From: Salinihabitans flavidus
GTDB lineage: Bacteria; Pseudomonadota; Alphaproteobacteria; Rhodobacterales; Rhodobacteraceae
Assembly: GCF_900110425.1 (NCBI RefSeq)
Contig: NZ_FODS01000007.1
Coordinates: forward strand, 62,001-126,000
Direction of reading: 5' to 3'
Length of the DNA: 64,000 nt
The notes below the pieces were generated by a model. That model did not search any database, was not told the DNA's origin, and saw nothing but the letters and a program-made list of their open reading frames with translations. The translations under genes were made by a program, and so were the position numbers. Of the stretch, positions 18,234 through 26,260 are shown piece after piece. Numbering within the stretch: the stretch's first letter is position 1; each line of letters starts with the position of its first letter.

Positions 18234-18258
18234 CCGGGCCCCTTGTGCGGGCCCGGCC
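18234..18258 (+). terminator. phnD-phnE1 intergenic hairpin (attenuator-like)
   Basis: GCCGGGCCC and GGGCCCGGC form a perfect 9-bp stem around a 7-base loop (CTTGTGC), followed by CTTTC. It lies 21 bases after the phnD stop and 22 before phnE1. Such hairpins after periplasmic binding-protein genes commonly protect the upstream message or partly terminate transcription, giving more binding protein than permease. The T-run is weak, so partial termination is more likely than full. Confidence 0.65.
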
Positions 18259-18280
18259 TTTCAATACCGGGGGACTCACG

Positions 18281-19153
18281 ATGACAGATCAGAGCGCCAC
18301 GACAGGGGCAGACCTGACCGCAGGCCGGGTGCAGGACGCCTATATGGAAATGACCCGCCGCAAGCGCATGTATGGCGGGATCATGCTCGTGATCTTCATC
18401 GCGCTCATGACCTCGGGCTTCATGATCGCGGATGATCGCAATGCGGGCGGGTTCTGGGATGGAATTCTCAACATCTTTCAGTTTCCCGGCGAGGTGTTGC
18501 GCGAGGCGGGGGAAAAGATCAACCTGCTGCCCGCACTCATGTGGAAATTCCTTCCATCGCTGATCGAGACCATCAACATTGCCGCCGCCGCCACGCTTCT
18601 GGGGGCGATGCTGGCGATTGTCATTTCCCTTCTGTCCACACGCGGGCTTGCGCGCTGGCCGCGGCTTATCCCGCTGTTTCGCCGACTGATGGACATCATG
18701 CGCGCGATCCCCGAGATCGTGATCGCCCTGATCCTGATCTTCATCCTTGGCGGTGGTCCGGTGCCCGCGATGATCGCCATCGCTCTGCATACCGTCGGTG
18801 CCCTGGGCAAGCTCTTCTCGGAAGTCAACGAGAACGCCAGCCTCAAACCCGTTGAGGGGCTGCACTCGACCGGCGCCACATGGGGGCAGCGCATGTGGCT
18901 GGGTGTGATCCCGCAGGTCGCGCCCAATTACCTGAGCTACGCGCTTCTGCGGTTCGAGATCAATATCCGCGCGTCCGCCATCCTCGGTTTCGTCGGCTCT
19001 GGCGGGATCGGCTACGACCTCAAAAACGCCTTCAGCTGGGGTCAGGGCCGCTATGACGAGGTGGCGGCGATCTTCCTTCTTCTTTTCGGCGCGATCGTGT
19101 TCTTCGACCAGCTTTCGAGCCATTACCGCAACAAGATGATCGGAGAGGGTTGA
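18281..19153 (+). CDS. phnE: Phosphonate ABC transporter permease 1
   Basis: The 290-residue inner-membrane permease has a hydrophobic segment at about residues 32-48, further helices in the BPD_transp_1 core, and the EAA-loop region reading VNENASLKPVEGLHSTGA with GVIPQVAPN. It pairs with the second PhnE. The ATG at 18281 has GGGG upstream; an in-frame ATG at 18224 lies within the hairpin and is unlikely. Family: PhnE-type phosphonate permease. Confidence 0.92.
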   Translation: MTDQSATTGADLTAGRVQDAYMEMTRRKRMYGGIMLVIFIALMTSGFMIADDRNAGGFWDGILNIFQFPGEVLREAGEKINLLPALMWKFLPSLIETINIAAAATLLGAMLAIVISLLSTRGLARWPRLIPLFRRLMDIMRAIPEIVIALILIFILGGGPVPAMIAIALHTVGALGKLFSEVNENASLKPVEGLHSTGATWGQRMWLGVIPQVAPNYLSYALLRFEINIRASAILGFVGSGGIGYDLKNAFSWGQGRYDEVAAIFLLLFGAIVFFDQLSSHYRNKMIGEG

Positions 19154-19156
19154 GCC

Positions 19157-20503
19157 ATGAGCATGCTGACCGATGCCGCCCCCCAGCACACGCAGGCCGA
19201 CGGGCTCTTTCGCCGCAAGAGGATCATGGCCCTCTCCGTGCCCGTGATCATCGTGGCCTATTTCACCTATATCTTCTTTGCTTTCGATGTCCCCGGCCTG
19301 ATGGAACGCGCCCGCATGGACAATGCCCGCATCCTCATCGCCGACAGCTACAGCTACAAGACCCATGTCACCCGCGACAACCGCGTGGGCGGAATCACCG
19401 TCGCCATCGAGGGAGAGAACAAGGGCACCTATCCCGAAGGCATGACCCCGGACTGGGTTACGCCGCAGGGCGAGGACACGGTGCGTGTTGCGCTCACGCC
19501 TGGTCACGAGGTCCTGATCGAAGGAGATCGGCTGTCATACGACGTGCCGGGCTATGGTCTGATCGAAGTCGAGGTCAGCCGCCGTGAGGGGGTGGCGCTA
19601 TCGCTACCGACGGCCACACCTCCCGACTGGATCAGCGTGTCCTCCAACCGTGTCGACATCACCTCCGAGGCCGGTCGCGTCACCCTGACGAAAGCGCGGA
19701 CCGAGGTGATGCGGTATCATTTCGGCTGGGAGCTTTTCTGGTTCACGCTCGACAGCCCGTTCTATGGGAAATCAATCGGTGAGCTTGCCGGGCTGGCGCT
19801 CTCGGGTGATCGGTTGGTGGAGGGCAAGAGCAATCTGGTAGCGATGGTGCAGGATGTCTGGACCAACAAGATGTGGCGGCACAAGGATGTGATCTGGGCC
19901 ATATTCGAGACGATCCTGATGGCGTTTCTGGGCACCATGGGCGCCGCCATCATCGCACTGCCGCTGGCCTTTGTCGCAGCGCGTAATTTCAGCCGCCTTG
20001 CGCCCCTGCGCTTTGCCGTGCGGCGCGTGTTCGATTTCGTGCGCGGCGTGGATGCGCTGATCTGGACCATCGTGCTGTCGCGCGCCTTCGGCCCCGGCCC
20101 GCTGACCGGCAGTCTCGCCATTCTGCTGACCGATACGGGCACCTTCGGCAAGCTCTTCTCCGAGGCGCTGGAGAATGTCGATCACAAGCAGATCGAAGGC
20201 GTGCAATCCACTGGCGCCAAACCCATGCAACGCTATCGCTTTGGCGTGATCCCGCAGATCACCCCGGTCCTGCTCAGCCAGATCCTCTACTATCTGGAAT
20301 CCAACACCCGCAGCGCGACCATCATCGGCGCGATCACCGGCGGCGGCATCGGGCTCTTGCTGACGCAGGCGATGATCACTCAAAAGGATTGGGAAGAAGT
20401 AAGCTACTACATCATCCTGATCATTCTGATGGTGATGGCGATGGACAGCCTTTCGGGCTGGCTGCGGCGCAGGCTGATCAAGGCGGACGACAGCGGACAT
20501 TGA
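19157..20503 (+). CDS. phnE: Phosphonate ABC transporter permease 2, long form
   Basis: The 448-residue protein is much longer than a usual PhnE (about 260-290). A first membrane helix (about residues 24-43) is followed by about 200 mainly soluble residues, predicted periplasmic. The permease core then begins near residue 250 and carries ALENVDHKQIEGVQSTGA and FGVIPQITP. The start is 3 bp after phnE1. The extension contains strand-rich sequence with no motif that I recognise; it could contact the substrate-binding protein. The permease assignment is secure, the role of the insert is unknown. Confidence 0.9.
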   Translation: MSMLTDAAPQHTQADGLFRRKRIMALSVPVIIVAYFTYIFFAFDVPGLMERARMDNARILIADSYSYKTHVTRDNRVGGITVAIEGENKGTYPEGMTPDWVTPQGEDTVRVALTPGHEVLIEGDRLSYDVPGYGLIEVEVSRREGVALSLPTATPPDWISVSSNRVDITSEAGRVTLTKARTEVMRYHFGWELFWFTLDSPFYGKSIGELAGLALSGDRLVEGKSNLVAMVQDVWTNKMWRHKDVIWAIFETILMAFLGTMGAAIIALPLAFVAARNFSRLAPLRFAVRRVFDFVRGVDALIWTIVLSRAFGPGPLTGSLAILLTDTGTFGKLFSEALENVDHKQIEGVQSTGAKPMQRYRFGVIPQITPVLLSQILYYLESNTRSATIIGAITGGGIGLLLTQAMITQKDWEEVSYYIILIILMVMAMDSLSGWLRRRLIKADDSGH

Positions 20504-20511
20504 AGATCCTC

Positions 20512-20536
20512 CCGTTCGCGAAGCTGACGCGAACGG
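20512..20536 (+). terminator. Hairpin after phnE2
   Basis: CCGTTCGCG and CGCGAACGG form a perfect 9-bp inverted repeat with a 7-base loop (AAGCTGA), starting 8 bases after the phnE2 stop. No T-run follows, so it may be a message-stabilising hairpin or a weak terminator between phnE2 and the hexapeptide transferase gene. Confidence 0.5.
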
Positions 20537-20565
20537 CACCCACAACATGAGAAACTGAATTCGCA

Positions 20566-21183
20566 ATGCCCCGATTGACCCCACACGCCCCGGTCATCCA
20601 CCGTGATTGTGAGATCACTGAAAGCAGGTTTGGCGCCTATTGCGAAGTCGGGCGCGGCAGCCGGGTGCAATACGCCACCTTCGGGGACTACTCCTATTGC
20701 GACCGCTATGCCGACATCGCCAATGCCAGGGTCGGGAAATTCGCCAATATCGCCTCTTTCGTGCGGATCGGGGCCACCGATCATCCACTGGATCGCGCCA
20801 GCCTGCATCATTTCATCTACCGCTCCGCCTCCTACTGGGAGGACGCGGAGGATGACGCCGCATTTTTCGAGCATCGCCGGTCCCGCCGGGTGTTCATCGG
20901 GCATGACACATGGATCGGCCACAACGCGCAGATCAAGCCGGAGGTGACAGTGGGCGATGGCGCGGTGGTGGCCGCCGGGGCTGTGGTCACGGCGGATGTG
21001 CCGCCCTATACCATCGTCGCCGGTGTGCCCGCGCGCCCGCTACGGGCGCGACTGCCGCGGAAACTGGCCGACAGGCTGATCGCGCTGGTATGGTGGGATT
21101 GGGATCACGCACGGCTCCGGAAGGCGCTGGCGGATTTCCGGGAGTTGACTGTCGAGGCGTTTCTGGAAAAACACGGCGGATAG
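20566..21183 (+). CDS. Hexapeptide-repeat acyltransferase associated with phosphonate metabolism
   Basis: The 205-residue protein is a left-handed beta-helix transferase. Successive hexapeptide turns are visible around residues 20-60 and again at about 105-148 (GHDTWIGHNAQI, then GAVVAAGAVVTADVPPY and VAGVPARP). A His-containing loop (ATDHPLDRASLHH) is typical of the chloramphenicol/streptogramin acetyltransferase branch. Members of this group occur beside phn genes and are catalogued as a phosphonate-operon transferase family. A CoA-dependent N-acetyl transfer to an aminoalkylphosphonate is plausible but not shown. It lies 62 bp after phnE2 on the same strand and converges on the PhnM paralogue. 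Confidence 0.8.
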   Translation: MPRLTPHAPVIHRDCEITESRFGAYCEVGRGSRVQYATFGDYSYCDRYADIANARVGKFANIASFVRIGATDHPLDRASLHHFIYRSASYWEDAEDDAAFFEHRRSRRVFIGHDTWIGHNAQIKPEVTVGDGAVVAAGAVVTADVPPYTIVAGVPARPLRARLPRKLADRLIALVWWDWDHARLRKALADFRELTVEAFLEKHGG

Positions 21184-21187
21184 GCCG

Positions 21188-22369
21188 TCACTCTGCCGCG
21201 AGATGAAGATCTGTCTCCCCGCTCAGGAAGCGATGCGCCGCCTCGCCGGCCAGATGCGTGATCCGCCCGTTGCAGATTGTCGCCTCCACGATGCGGGTCT
21301 TTTCATTGACGATGGCCAGATCGGCCCGCTTTCCAATATCGATGCGCCCCCTGTCAGCCAGACGAAGGATTTGTGCGGGGGTCTCTGAAATCAGCGCCCA
21401 GGCGCGCGGCAGATCGAGCAACCCGCTATCGACCAGCCGGAAGGCGGCCTGCGCCAGCGACGGGTAGTAGTAGTCCGACACCAGAGCGCTGCACAAACCG
21501 TCGTGAATCAGATCGACGGCCCGGATATTGCCCGCTTGCGAGTTGCCACGAACGACGTTGGGCGCGCCCATGATCACCGGATCGTTCACCGCCCGCGCCA
21601 GCGCGGCAGGCGCCCGGGTTGTCGGAAACTCGCAAATTCTGGCCCCGATGAGGGAATAGGTCTCGCGGGTGTTCCCATCCGGATCGTCATGGCTCCCATA
21701 CAGCACACCCCGCCGGTCGAACGCCTCGGCCAGCCGGCAGAGATAGCGCGGCACCTCGCGTGCCTGATCGCGCGCGGCATGAATCTGCGCGAGATGCTCT
21801 TGCGGGCTGCGTCCCGCTCTGCTCGCGCCGGCGGCAAGCCTGTCGGGATCGTCGCGCGCCATCGCAAGCGCCTCCCCGAGATGATTGTTGAACACGACAT
21901 AATCCACTCCGAACTCCTCGACGAGGCTCAGCAGCCGCTCAGCGGTGTTCACAGTGTGCGTTTCGCACCGGATTTGCACCCGCAGATCGGTCAGCATCTC
22001 CGCCCGATAGGCTGCATGCGCACGCAGGAGATCTTCGGCATACTCCGGCGCGCGGGCGCCGCCCTCCCAACTCCAGCTCTGGGCCAGCCATGCGGTTGTC
22101 ACACCATGCGCGGCGGCATCGCGGTCAGTCGCGCGCAATCCCGTCTCGATCGGAAAGGGCGCACTCGGGCGCGGGGCGATATGACGTTCGAACGCATCGC
22201 CATGCAGGTCGACAATGCCCGGCAGGATCAGATAACCCGACAAATTCACTGCCGGCAGGGGCCCCTTGGTGATCCGCCCATCCGCGATGGCAACAGAGCG
22301 GCGCTGCATCATGCCATCGCGCAGGATCGTGGCGCCTGTCAGGCGCGTGGGGGGTAGGAAACGGGGCAT
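21188..22369 (-). CDS. PhnM-like amidohydrolase (second, divergent PhnM)
   Basis: This 393-residue protein resembles PhnM, the ribose-1-methylphosphonate-5-triphosphate diphosphatase of the C-P lyase pathway. It has DLHGDAFERHIAPRPS where canonical PhnM reads ELHTDNLERHISPRPR, and it keeps the SHDD metal region and GAPNVVRGNS. The canonical MDHTPGQRQ-type block is replaced by FNNHLGEALAMARDD. A normal phnM lies at 29992-31134, so this is a paralogue, not the only copy. I chose the ATG at 22369, where homology begins. It follows phnF on the minus strand after 100 bp and probably shares its promoter. Confidence 0.82.
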   Translation of the reverse strand: MPRFLPPTRLTGATILRDGMMQRRSVAIADGRITKGPLPAVNLSGYLILPGIVDLHGDAFERHIAPRPSAPFPIETGLRATDRDAAAHGVTTAWLAQSWSWEGGARAPEYAEDLLRAHAAYRAEMLTDLRVQIRCETHTVNTAERLLSLVEEFGVDYVVFNNHLGEALAMARDDPDRLAAGASRAGRSPQEHLAQIHAARDQAREVPRYLCRLAEAFDRRGVLYGSHDDPDGNTRETYSLIGARICEFPTTRAPAALARAVNDPVIMGAPNVVRGNSQAGNIRAVDLIHDGLCSALVSDYYYPSLAQAAFRLVDSGLLDLPRAWALISETPAQILRLADRGRIDIGKRADLAIVNEKTRIVEATICNGRITHLAGEAAHRFLSGETDLHLAAE

Positions 22370-22469
22370 CAGACTGCTCTCAACCTGCTTTTGGATGCAA
22401 CTTACCGGAGTCATATGTCGTCAGAATGACAAACCGGCGATTTTTGCCCGAAAATCGAGAAGGTTGCGG

Positions 22470-23186
22470 CTATGTCTCGCCGATTGTGAGGGTAACGCGA
22501 TCCCCGGCAAACCATGTGCGGCCGTATTCCACCGGCACACCCTCCGTGTCGGTGTTCACCGCAACCGAACGCAGAAGCGGGTCCCCTTCCGACAGGCGCA
22601 GGTGCCGCGCCTGCGCCGCGTCGGCGCGGGTCGCCGTCAGACGTGTCCAAAGCCGGGTATAGTCCGCAACCCCCTGCCGGATCAGCGCCTCGGTCACGGA
22701 TTGGGTCTCGCGCAGATGGGCGGGAAACGCGGGAAAGCGGTCGGCGGAAAAGACGCTTCGGAAAAGCGCGATGTGCTGCCCGTCCGCCAGTGACAGCCCG
22801 TCATAGACGTGAACGCTTGCTCCGGCGCCAAGCGAAAGAGCCTCCGCTTCGCTGGTGTCGGCGGCGCGGGTCTCGATCGTGAGGATACGTTTGTCGGGGA
22901 TGCGTCCGGCCGCGCGCAGATTCTTGTGAAAGCGCACACGCGCGCCGATGGGGTACTCGGTCGGCGTCTGCGCGACGAAGACCCCGGCGCCACGCCGAGA
23001 CAGCACAAGCCCCTCATCAGCCATCGCGGACAGCGCGCGCCGCACCGTGTGGCGGTTTACCGCGAACCGCGCCGAAAGGGCCGCCTCCGTCGGAAGTTTG
23101 TCGCCGGGCCCATAGTGGCCGGCCACGATGTCGGCGGTCAGCCACTCCGAAATGGATTTCCACAGTGGGGGTCGAGAGTTGCTCAT
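22470..23186 (-). CDS. phnF: GntR/HutC-family regulator of phosphonate genes
   Basis: The 238-residue protein has an N-terminal winged helix-turn-helix (about residues 10-75, with GDKLPTEAALSARFAVNRHT) and a C-terminal UTRA ligand-binding domain that includes VYDGLSLADG and PVEYGRTWF. It is divergent from phnG across 101 bp that contain an inverted repeat suited to a GntR dimer. Family members named PhnF repress C-P lyase or phosphonate genes; the ligand here is unknown. It heads a minus-strand pair with the PhnM paralogue. Confidence 0.9.
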   Translation of the reverse strand: MSNSRPPLWKSISEWLTADIVAGHYGPGDKLPTEAALSARFAVNRHTVRRALSAMADEGLVLSRRGAGVFVAQTPTEYPIGARVRFHKNLRAAGRIPDKRILTIETRAADTSEAEALSLGAGASVHVYDGLSLADGQHIALFRSVFSADRFPAFPAHLRETQSVTEALIRQGVADYTRLWTRLTATRADAAQARHLRLSEGDPLLRSVAVNTDTEGVPVEYGRTWFAGDRVTLTIGET

Positions 23187-23202
23187 GTCACGAAAACTTC
23201 AC
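23185..23202 (+). promoter_or_regulatory. Weak Pho-box-like sequence at phnF start
   Basis: ATGTCAC-GAAA-ACTTCAC has the 7-4-7 spacing of a Pho box. The first half matches the consensus at 6 of 7 positions, the second only in its TCAC end. It overlaps the phnF start codon and lies about 85 bp before phnG. The match is weak; chance is a real alternative. Confidence 0.3.
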
Positions 23203-23242
23203 GCGATTGGGGTTGCGGCCTGGCTGCCGAAGTGTCAATTAT

Positions 23243-23270
23243 TTGTCTAGTTGTATAGTGATGTAGACAA
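23243..23270. promoter_or_regulatory. Inverted-repeat operator between phnF and phnG (probable PhnF site)
   Basis: TTGTCTA and TAGACAA form a perfect 7-bp inverted repeat with a 14-base spacer. Inside it, octamers ending in TAG follow each other (TTGTCTAG, TTGTATAG, TGATGTAG). HutC/PhnF-type GntR regulators bind palindromes built of TTGTnTA-like halves. The site ends 17 bp before the phnG start, so bound protein would block the C-P lyase operon. Confidence 0.6.
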
Positions 23271-23287
23271 CTTGGCAAGGTGTCTGA

Positions 23288-23731
23288 ATGAATGAAACCA
23301 CGGACAGAAGATCCTGGCTTGGCCTGCTGGCCAAGGCCCCGGAAGAGGCGCTCGACGCCTGCTGGACAGATCTGGGGGAAAGCCCTGAATTCTCATGGCT
23401 TCGCACGCCGGAAATCGGCGGCGTGATGGTGCGGGGCCGTGCCGGGGCCACCGGCGCGCCGTTCAATCTTGGCGAAATGACGGTCACGCGCTGTGCGCTT
23501 CGTCTCGGCGACGGGACGGTGGGGCATGGGTATGTCCAGGGGCGCAGCACCCGCAAGGCAGAGCGTGCGGCGTTGTGCGATGCGCTCCTGCAAGGACCGA
23601 AGGCCGGGGCGGTGCGCGCGCATGTGCTCAAGCCACTGGCCGAACAGGCCGAGATCGCGCGACAGGCGCGCGCCGCGCGGGCCGCCGCCACGAAGGTCGA
23701 TTTCTTCACAATGGTCAGGGGGGAAGACTGA
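23288..23731 (+). CDS. phnG: C-P lyase subunit PhnG
   Basis: The 147-residue protein matches PhnG: it starts with the RRSWLGLLAKAP segment, has a PEIGGVMVRGRAGATGAPFN stretch and MTVTRCALRL, and ends with a helical arm. PhnG is a core subunit of the PhnGHIJ complex and supports PhnI in forming ribose-1-phosphonate triphosphate. It is the first gene of the plus-strand C-P lyase operon behind the PhnF-like operator. Its stop overlaps phnH (TGATG). Confidence 0.95.
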   Translation: MNETTDRRSWLGLLAKAPEEALDACWTDLGESPEFSWLRTPEIGGVMVRGRAGATGAPFNLGEMTVTRCALRLGDGTVGHGYVQGRSTRKAERAALCDALLQGPKAGAVRAHVLKPLAEQAEIARQARAARAAATKVDFFTMVRGED

Positions 23732-24300
23732 TGCGCGCAGAGACCCTTTCAGGCGGCTTCGACGATGCGCCCGTGGATGCGGCCCACGCCTTTCGCGCCG
23801 CGATGAGCGTCATGGCCTGCCCCGGACGGATCGAACAGATCGCGGGCGCGACACCCCCGCCGCCGCTGTCGGTTGCCGCCGGAACCCTGATCCTGACACT
23901 TTGCGATCCTGAAACGCCGCTGCATCTGGCGAAAGGCCATGACACGCCCGAAATCCGCGATTGGATCACCTTTCACACCGGCGCGCCCTTTGTCGCACGG
24001 TCGAAGGCGATGTTCGCGCTGGGGGATTGGGCGGCGCTTCTGCCGCTCGCCGACTACCCGATTGGTACGCCGGAGTATCCCGACCGCTCCACCACGCTGA
24101 TCGTGGAGGTGGAGGCGCTTTCCGCCCGTGGCGCCACGCTGCGCGGCCCCGGCATCGAAGACACTGCGACACTCTCGCTTCCCGAGGTCGCCGCGCTTCA
24201 GGCCAATGCGGCGCAATTCCCGCTCGGGCTTGATTTCTTCTTCACGGCAGGGGCGCAGATTGCTGCCCTGCCCCGCACAACCACGCTGGAGGCCAGCTAA
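23731..24300 (+). CDS. phnH: C-P lyase subunit PhnH
   Basis: The 189-residue protein matches PhnH: the early AFRAAMSVMACPGRIEQI, the central LILTLCDPETPL and WITFHTGAP, and a GTPEYPDRSTTL stretch. PhnH is a structural subunit of the core complex with a PLP-transferase-like fold lacking cofactor. The start overlaps phnG (TGATG) and the stop overlaps phnI (TAATG). Confidence 0.94.
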   Translation: MRAETLSGGFDDAPVDAAHAFRAAMSVMACPGRIEQIAGATPPPPLSVAAGTLILTLCDPETPLHLAKGHDTPEIRDWITFHTGAPFVARSKAMFALGDWAALLPLADYPIGTPEYPDRSTTLIVEVEALSARGATLRGPGIEDTATLSLPEVAALQANAAQFPLGLDFFFTAGAQIAALPRTTTLEAS

Positions 24301-25391
24301 TGTATGTTGCCGTCAAAGGGGGCGAGCGGGCCATCGACAACGCCCACGCATGGCTCGCGGAAGAACGGCGCGGCGATCCCACCGTGCCGGAGCTGTCCAT
24401 CGCGCAGATCCGCGAACAACTCGCCCTCGCCGTCAACCGGGTGATGGCCGAAGGCTCTCTTTACGATCCCGACCTTGCCGCGCTGGCGATCAAGCAATCG
24501 CGCGGCGACATGATCGAGGCGATCTTCCTGATCCGCGCCTATCGCACGACCCTGCCGCGGCTGGGCCATTCAGAGCCGGTGAACACCGACGCGATGACCT
24601 GCGACCGGCGCATTTCCGCGACCTTCAAGGACGCGCCGGGGGGGCAGGTTCTGGGGCCGACGTTCGACTACACCCACCGCCTTCTGGACTTCAAGCTCGC
24701 CGCCGATGGCGAGACACCCGAACCGCCGGTGGCGGAACCGCGAGACGAAGAGACACCGCATATTTCGGGGTTTCTGGGCCGTGAGGGGCTCATTCAGGAC
24801 GAGATCCAGAGTGACGAGACCCCGCGCGATCTGACGCGCGAGCCGCTGGAGCTTCCGGCCTCGCGCGCCCTGCGCCTTCAGGCCCTGAGCCGTGGCGACG
24901 AGGGGTTCATCCTCGGCATGGCCTATTCGACGCAGCGCGGATACGGGCGCAACCACCCCTTCGTGGGGGAGCTTCGGATCGGCACCGTCGCGGTGGAGAT
25001 GGACATTCCCGAGCTTGGCTTTGCCATCGAGATCGGGGAGATGACCCTCACAGAATGCGAGACCGTCAACCAGTTCACCGGATCGAAGACCGAGCCGCCG
25101 CAGTTCACGCGCGGTTATGGCCTTGTTTTCGGACAGTCGGAACGCAAGGCGATCTCGATGGCGCTGGTCGACCGCGCGCTGCGCTGGAAAGAGCTGGGAG
25201 AGGACGACGCCGGCGTGCCCGCGCAGGACGAGGAGTTCGTCCTCTACCACTCCGACAACATTCAGGCGACCGGGTTTCTCGAACATATCAAGCTGCCGCA
25301 CTACGTCGATTTCCAGTCCGAACTGGAACTGATCCGACGGTTGCGAAAAGAGGCGGCGGCAGGCCGGCAGGCGCAGGAGGCGGCCGAATGA
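24300..25391 (+). CDS. phnI: C-P lyase subunit PhnI
   Basis: The 363-residue protein is the nucleosidase subunit that, with PhnG, H and L, exchanges the base of ATP for phosphonate. It begins MYVAVKGGERAI and contains TLPRLGHSEPV, RRISATFKDAPGGQ, ALSRGDEGFILGMAYSTQRG and FVLYHSDNIQATGF, all typical of PhnI. It overlaps phnH and phnJ by one and four bases. Length is normal. Confidence 0.96.
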   Translation: MYVAVKGGERAIDNAHAWLAEERRGDPTVPELSIAQIREQLALAVNRVMAEGSLYDPDLAALAIKQSRGDMIEAIFLIRAYRTTLPRLGHSEPVNTDAMTCDRRISATFKDAPGGQVLGPTFDYTHRLLDFKLAADGETPEPPVAEPRDEETPHISGFLGREGLIQDEIQSDETPRDLTREPLELPASRALRLQALSRGDEGFILGMAYSTQRGYGRNHPFVGELRIGTVAVEMDIPELGFAIEIGEMTLTECETVNQFTGSKTEPPQFTRGYGLVFGQSERKAISMALVDRALRWKELGEDDAGVPAQDEEFVLYHSDNIQATGFLEHIKLPHYVDFQSELELIRRLRKEAAAGRQAQEAAE

Positions 25392-26260
25392 ACGCTTACA
25401 ATTTCGCCTATCTGGATGAGCAGACAAAGCGGATGATCCGCCGCGCCATTCTCAAGGGGCTGGCGATCCCCGGCTATCAGGTGCCCTTCGCCAGCCGCGA
25501 GATGCCCATGCCCTATGGCTGGGGCACCGGCGGGGTGCAGGTCACGGCCGCGACGCTGACGCCCGACGATACCTTCAAGGTGATCGACCAGGGCGCGGAC
25601 GATACCACCAACGCGGTTTCGATCCGCAAGTTCTTCGAACGCACGGCCGGGGTGGCCACCACCGAAGACACCGGCAAGGCCACGATCATCCAGACCCGCC
25701 ACCGTATCCCCGAAACCCCGCTGACCGAGGGGCAGATCCTCGTCTATCAGGTGCCGATCCCCGAACCCTTGCGCTTTCTCGAACCGTCGGAAGTGGAAAC
25801 GCGCAAGATGCACAGCCTTGAGGAATACGGGCTGATGCATGTGAAACTCTATGAGGACATAAGCAAGCACGGCGCGATCGCGACCTCCTATGCCTACCCG
25901 GTGAAGGTGGAAGACCGCTATGTCATGGACCCGTCGCCGATCCCGAAATTCGACAACCCGAAGCTGTCGAACTGCCCCGCGATACAGCTTTTCGGCGCCG
26001 GGCGCGAACAGAGGATCTATGCCCTGCCGCCCTATACGCGGGTGGTGAGCCTCGATTTCGAGGACCATCCTTTCGATCCGTCGAAGGCCGATCACTGCTG
26101 CGATCTGTGCGGGTCCGGGGAAAGCTACCTTGACGAGGTGATCGTGGACGATGACGGCGGGCGGATGTTCGTCTGCTCCGACACCGATTACTGCCGCGCG
26201 CGCCGCGCGGCGGGACACATGGGCGCGCAGGGCGTGCCCTATGAGGAGGGCGCGGCATGA
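25388..26260 (+). CDS. phnJ: C-P lyase catalytic subunit PhnJ
   Basis: The 290-residue radical-SAM-type enzyme breaks the C-P bond of 5-phosphoribosyl-1-phosphonate. The cysteines are Cys238, Cys241, Cys263 and Cys269; their spacing (3, 22, 6) equals that of E. coli Cys241, 244, 266 and 272, so both the 4Fe-4S ligands and the catalytic thiol are intact. PGYQVPFASREMPMPYGWG near the N-terminus is also typical. It overlaps phnI and phnK by ATGA. The pathway should therefore be active. Confidence 0.97.
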   Translation: MNAYNFAYLDEQTKRMIRRAILKGLAIPGYQVPFASREMPMPYGWGTGGVQVTAATLTPDDTFKVIDQGADDTTNAVSIRKFFERTAGVATTEDTGKATIIQTRHRIPETPLTEGQILVYQVPIPEPLRFLEPSEVETRKMHSLEEYGLMHVKLYEDISKHGAIATSYAYPVKVEDRYVMDPSPIPKFDNPKLSNCPAIQLFGAGREQRIYALPPYTRVVSLDFEDHPFDPSKADHCCDLCGSGESYLDEVIVDDDGGRMFVCSDTDYCRARRAAGHMGAQGVPYEEGAA

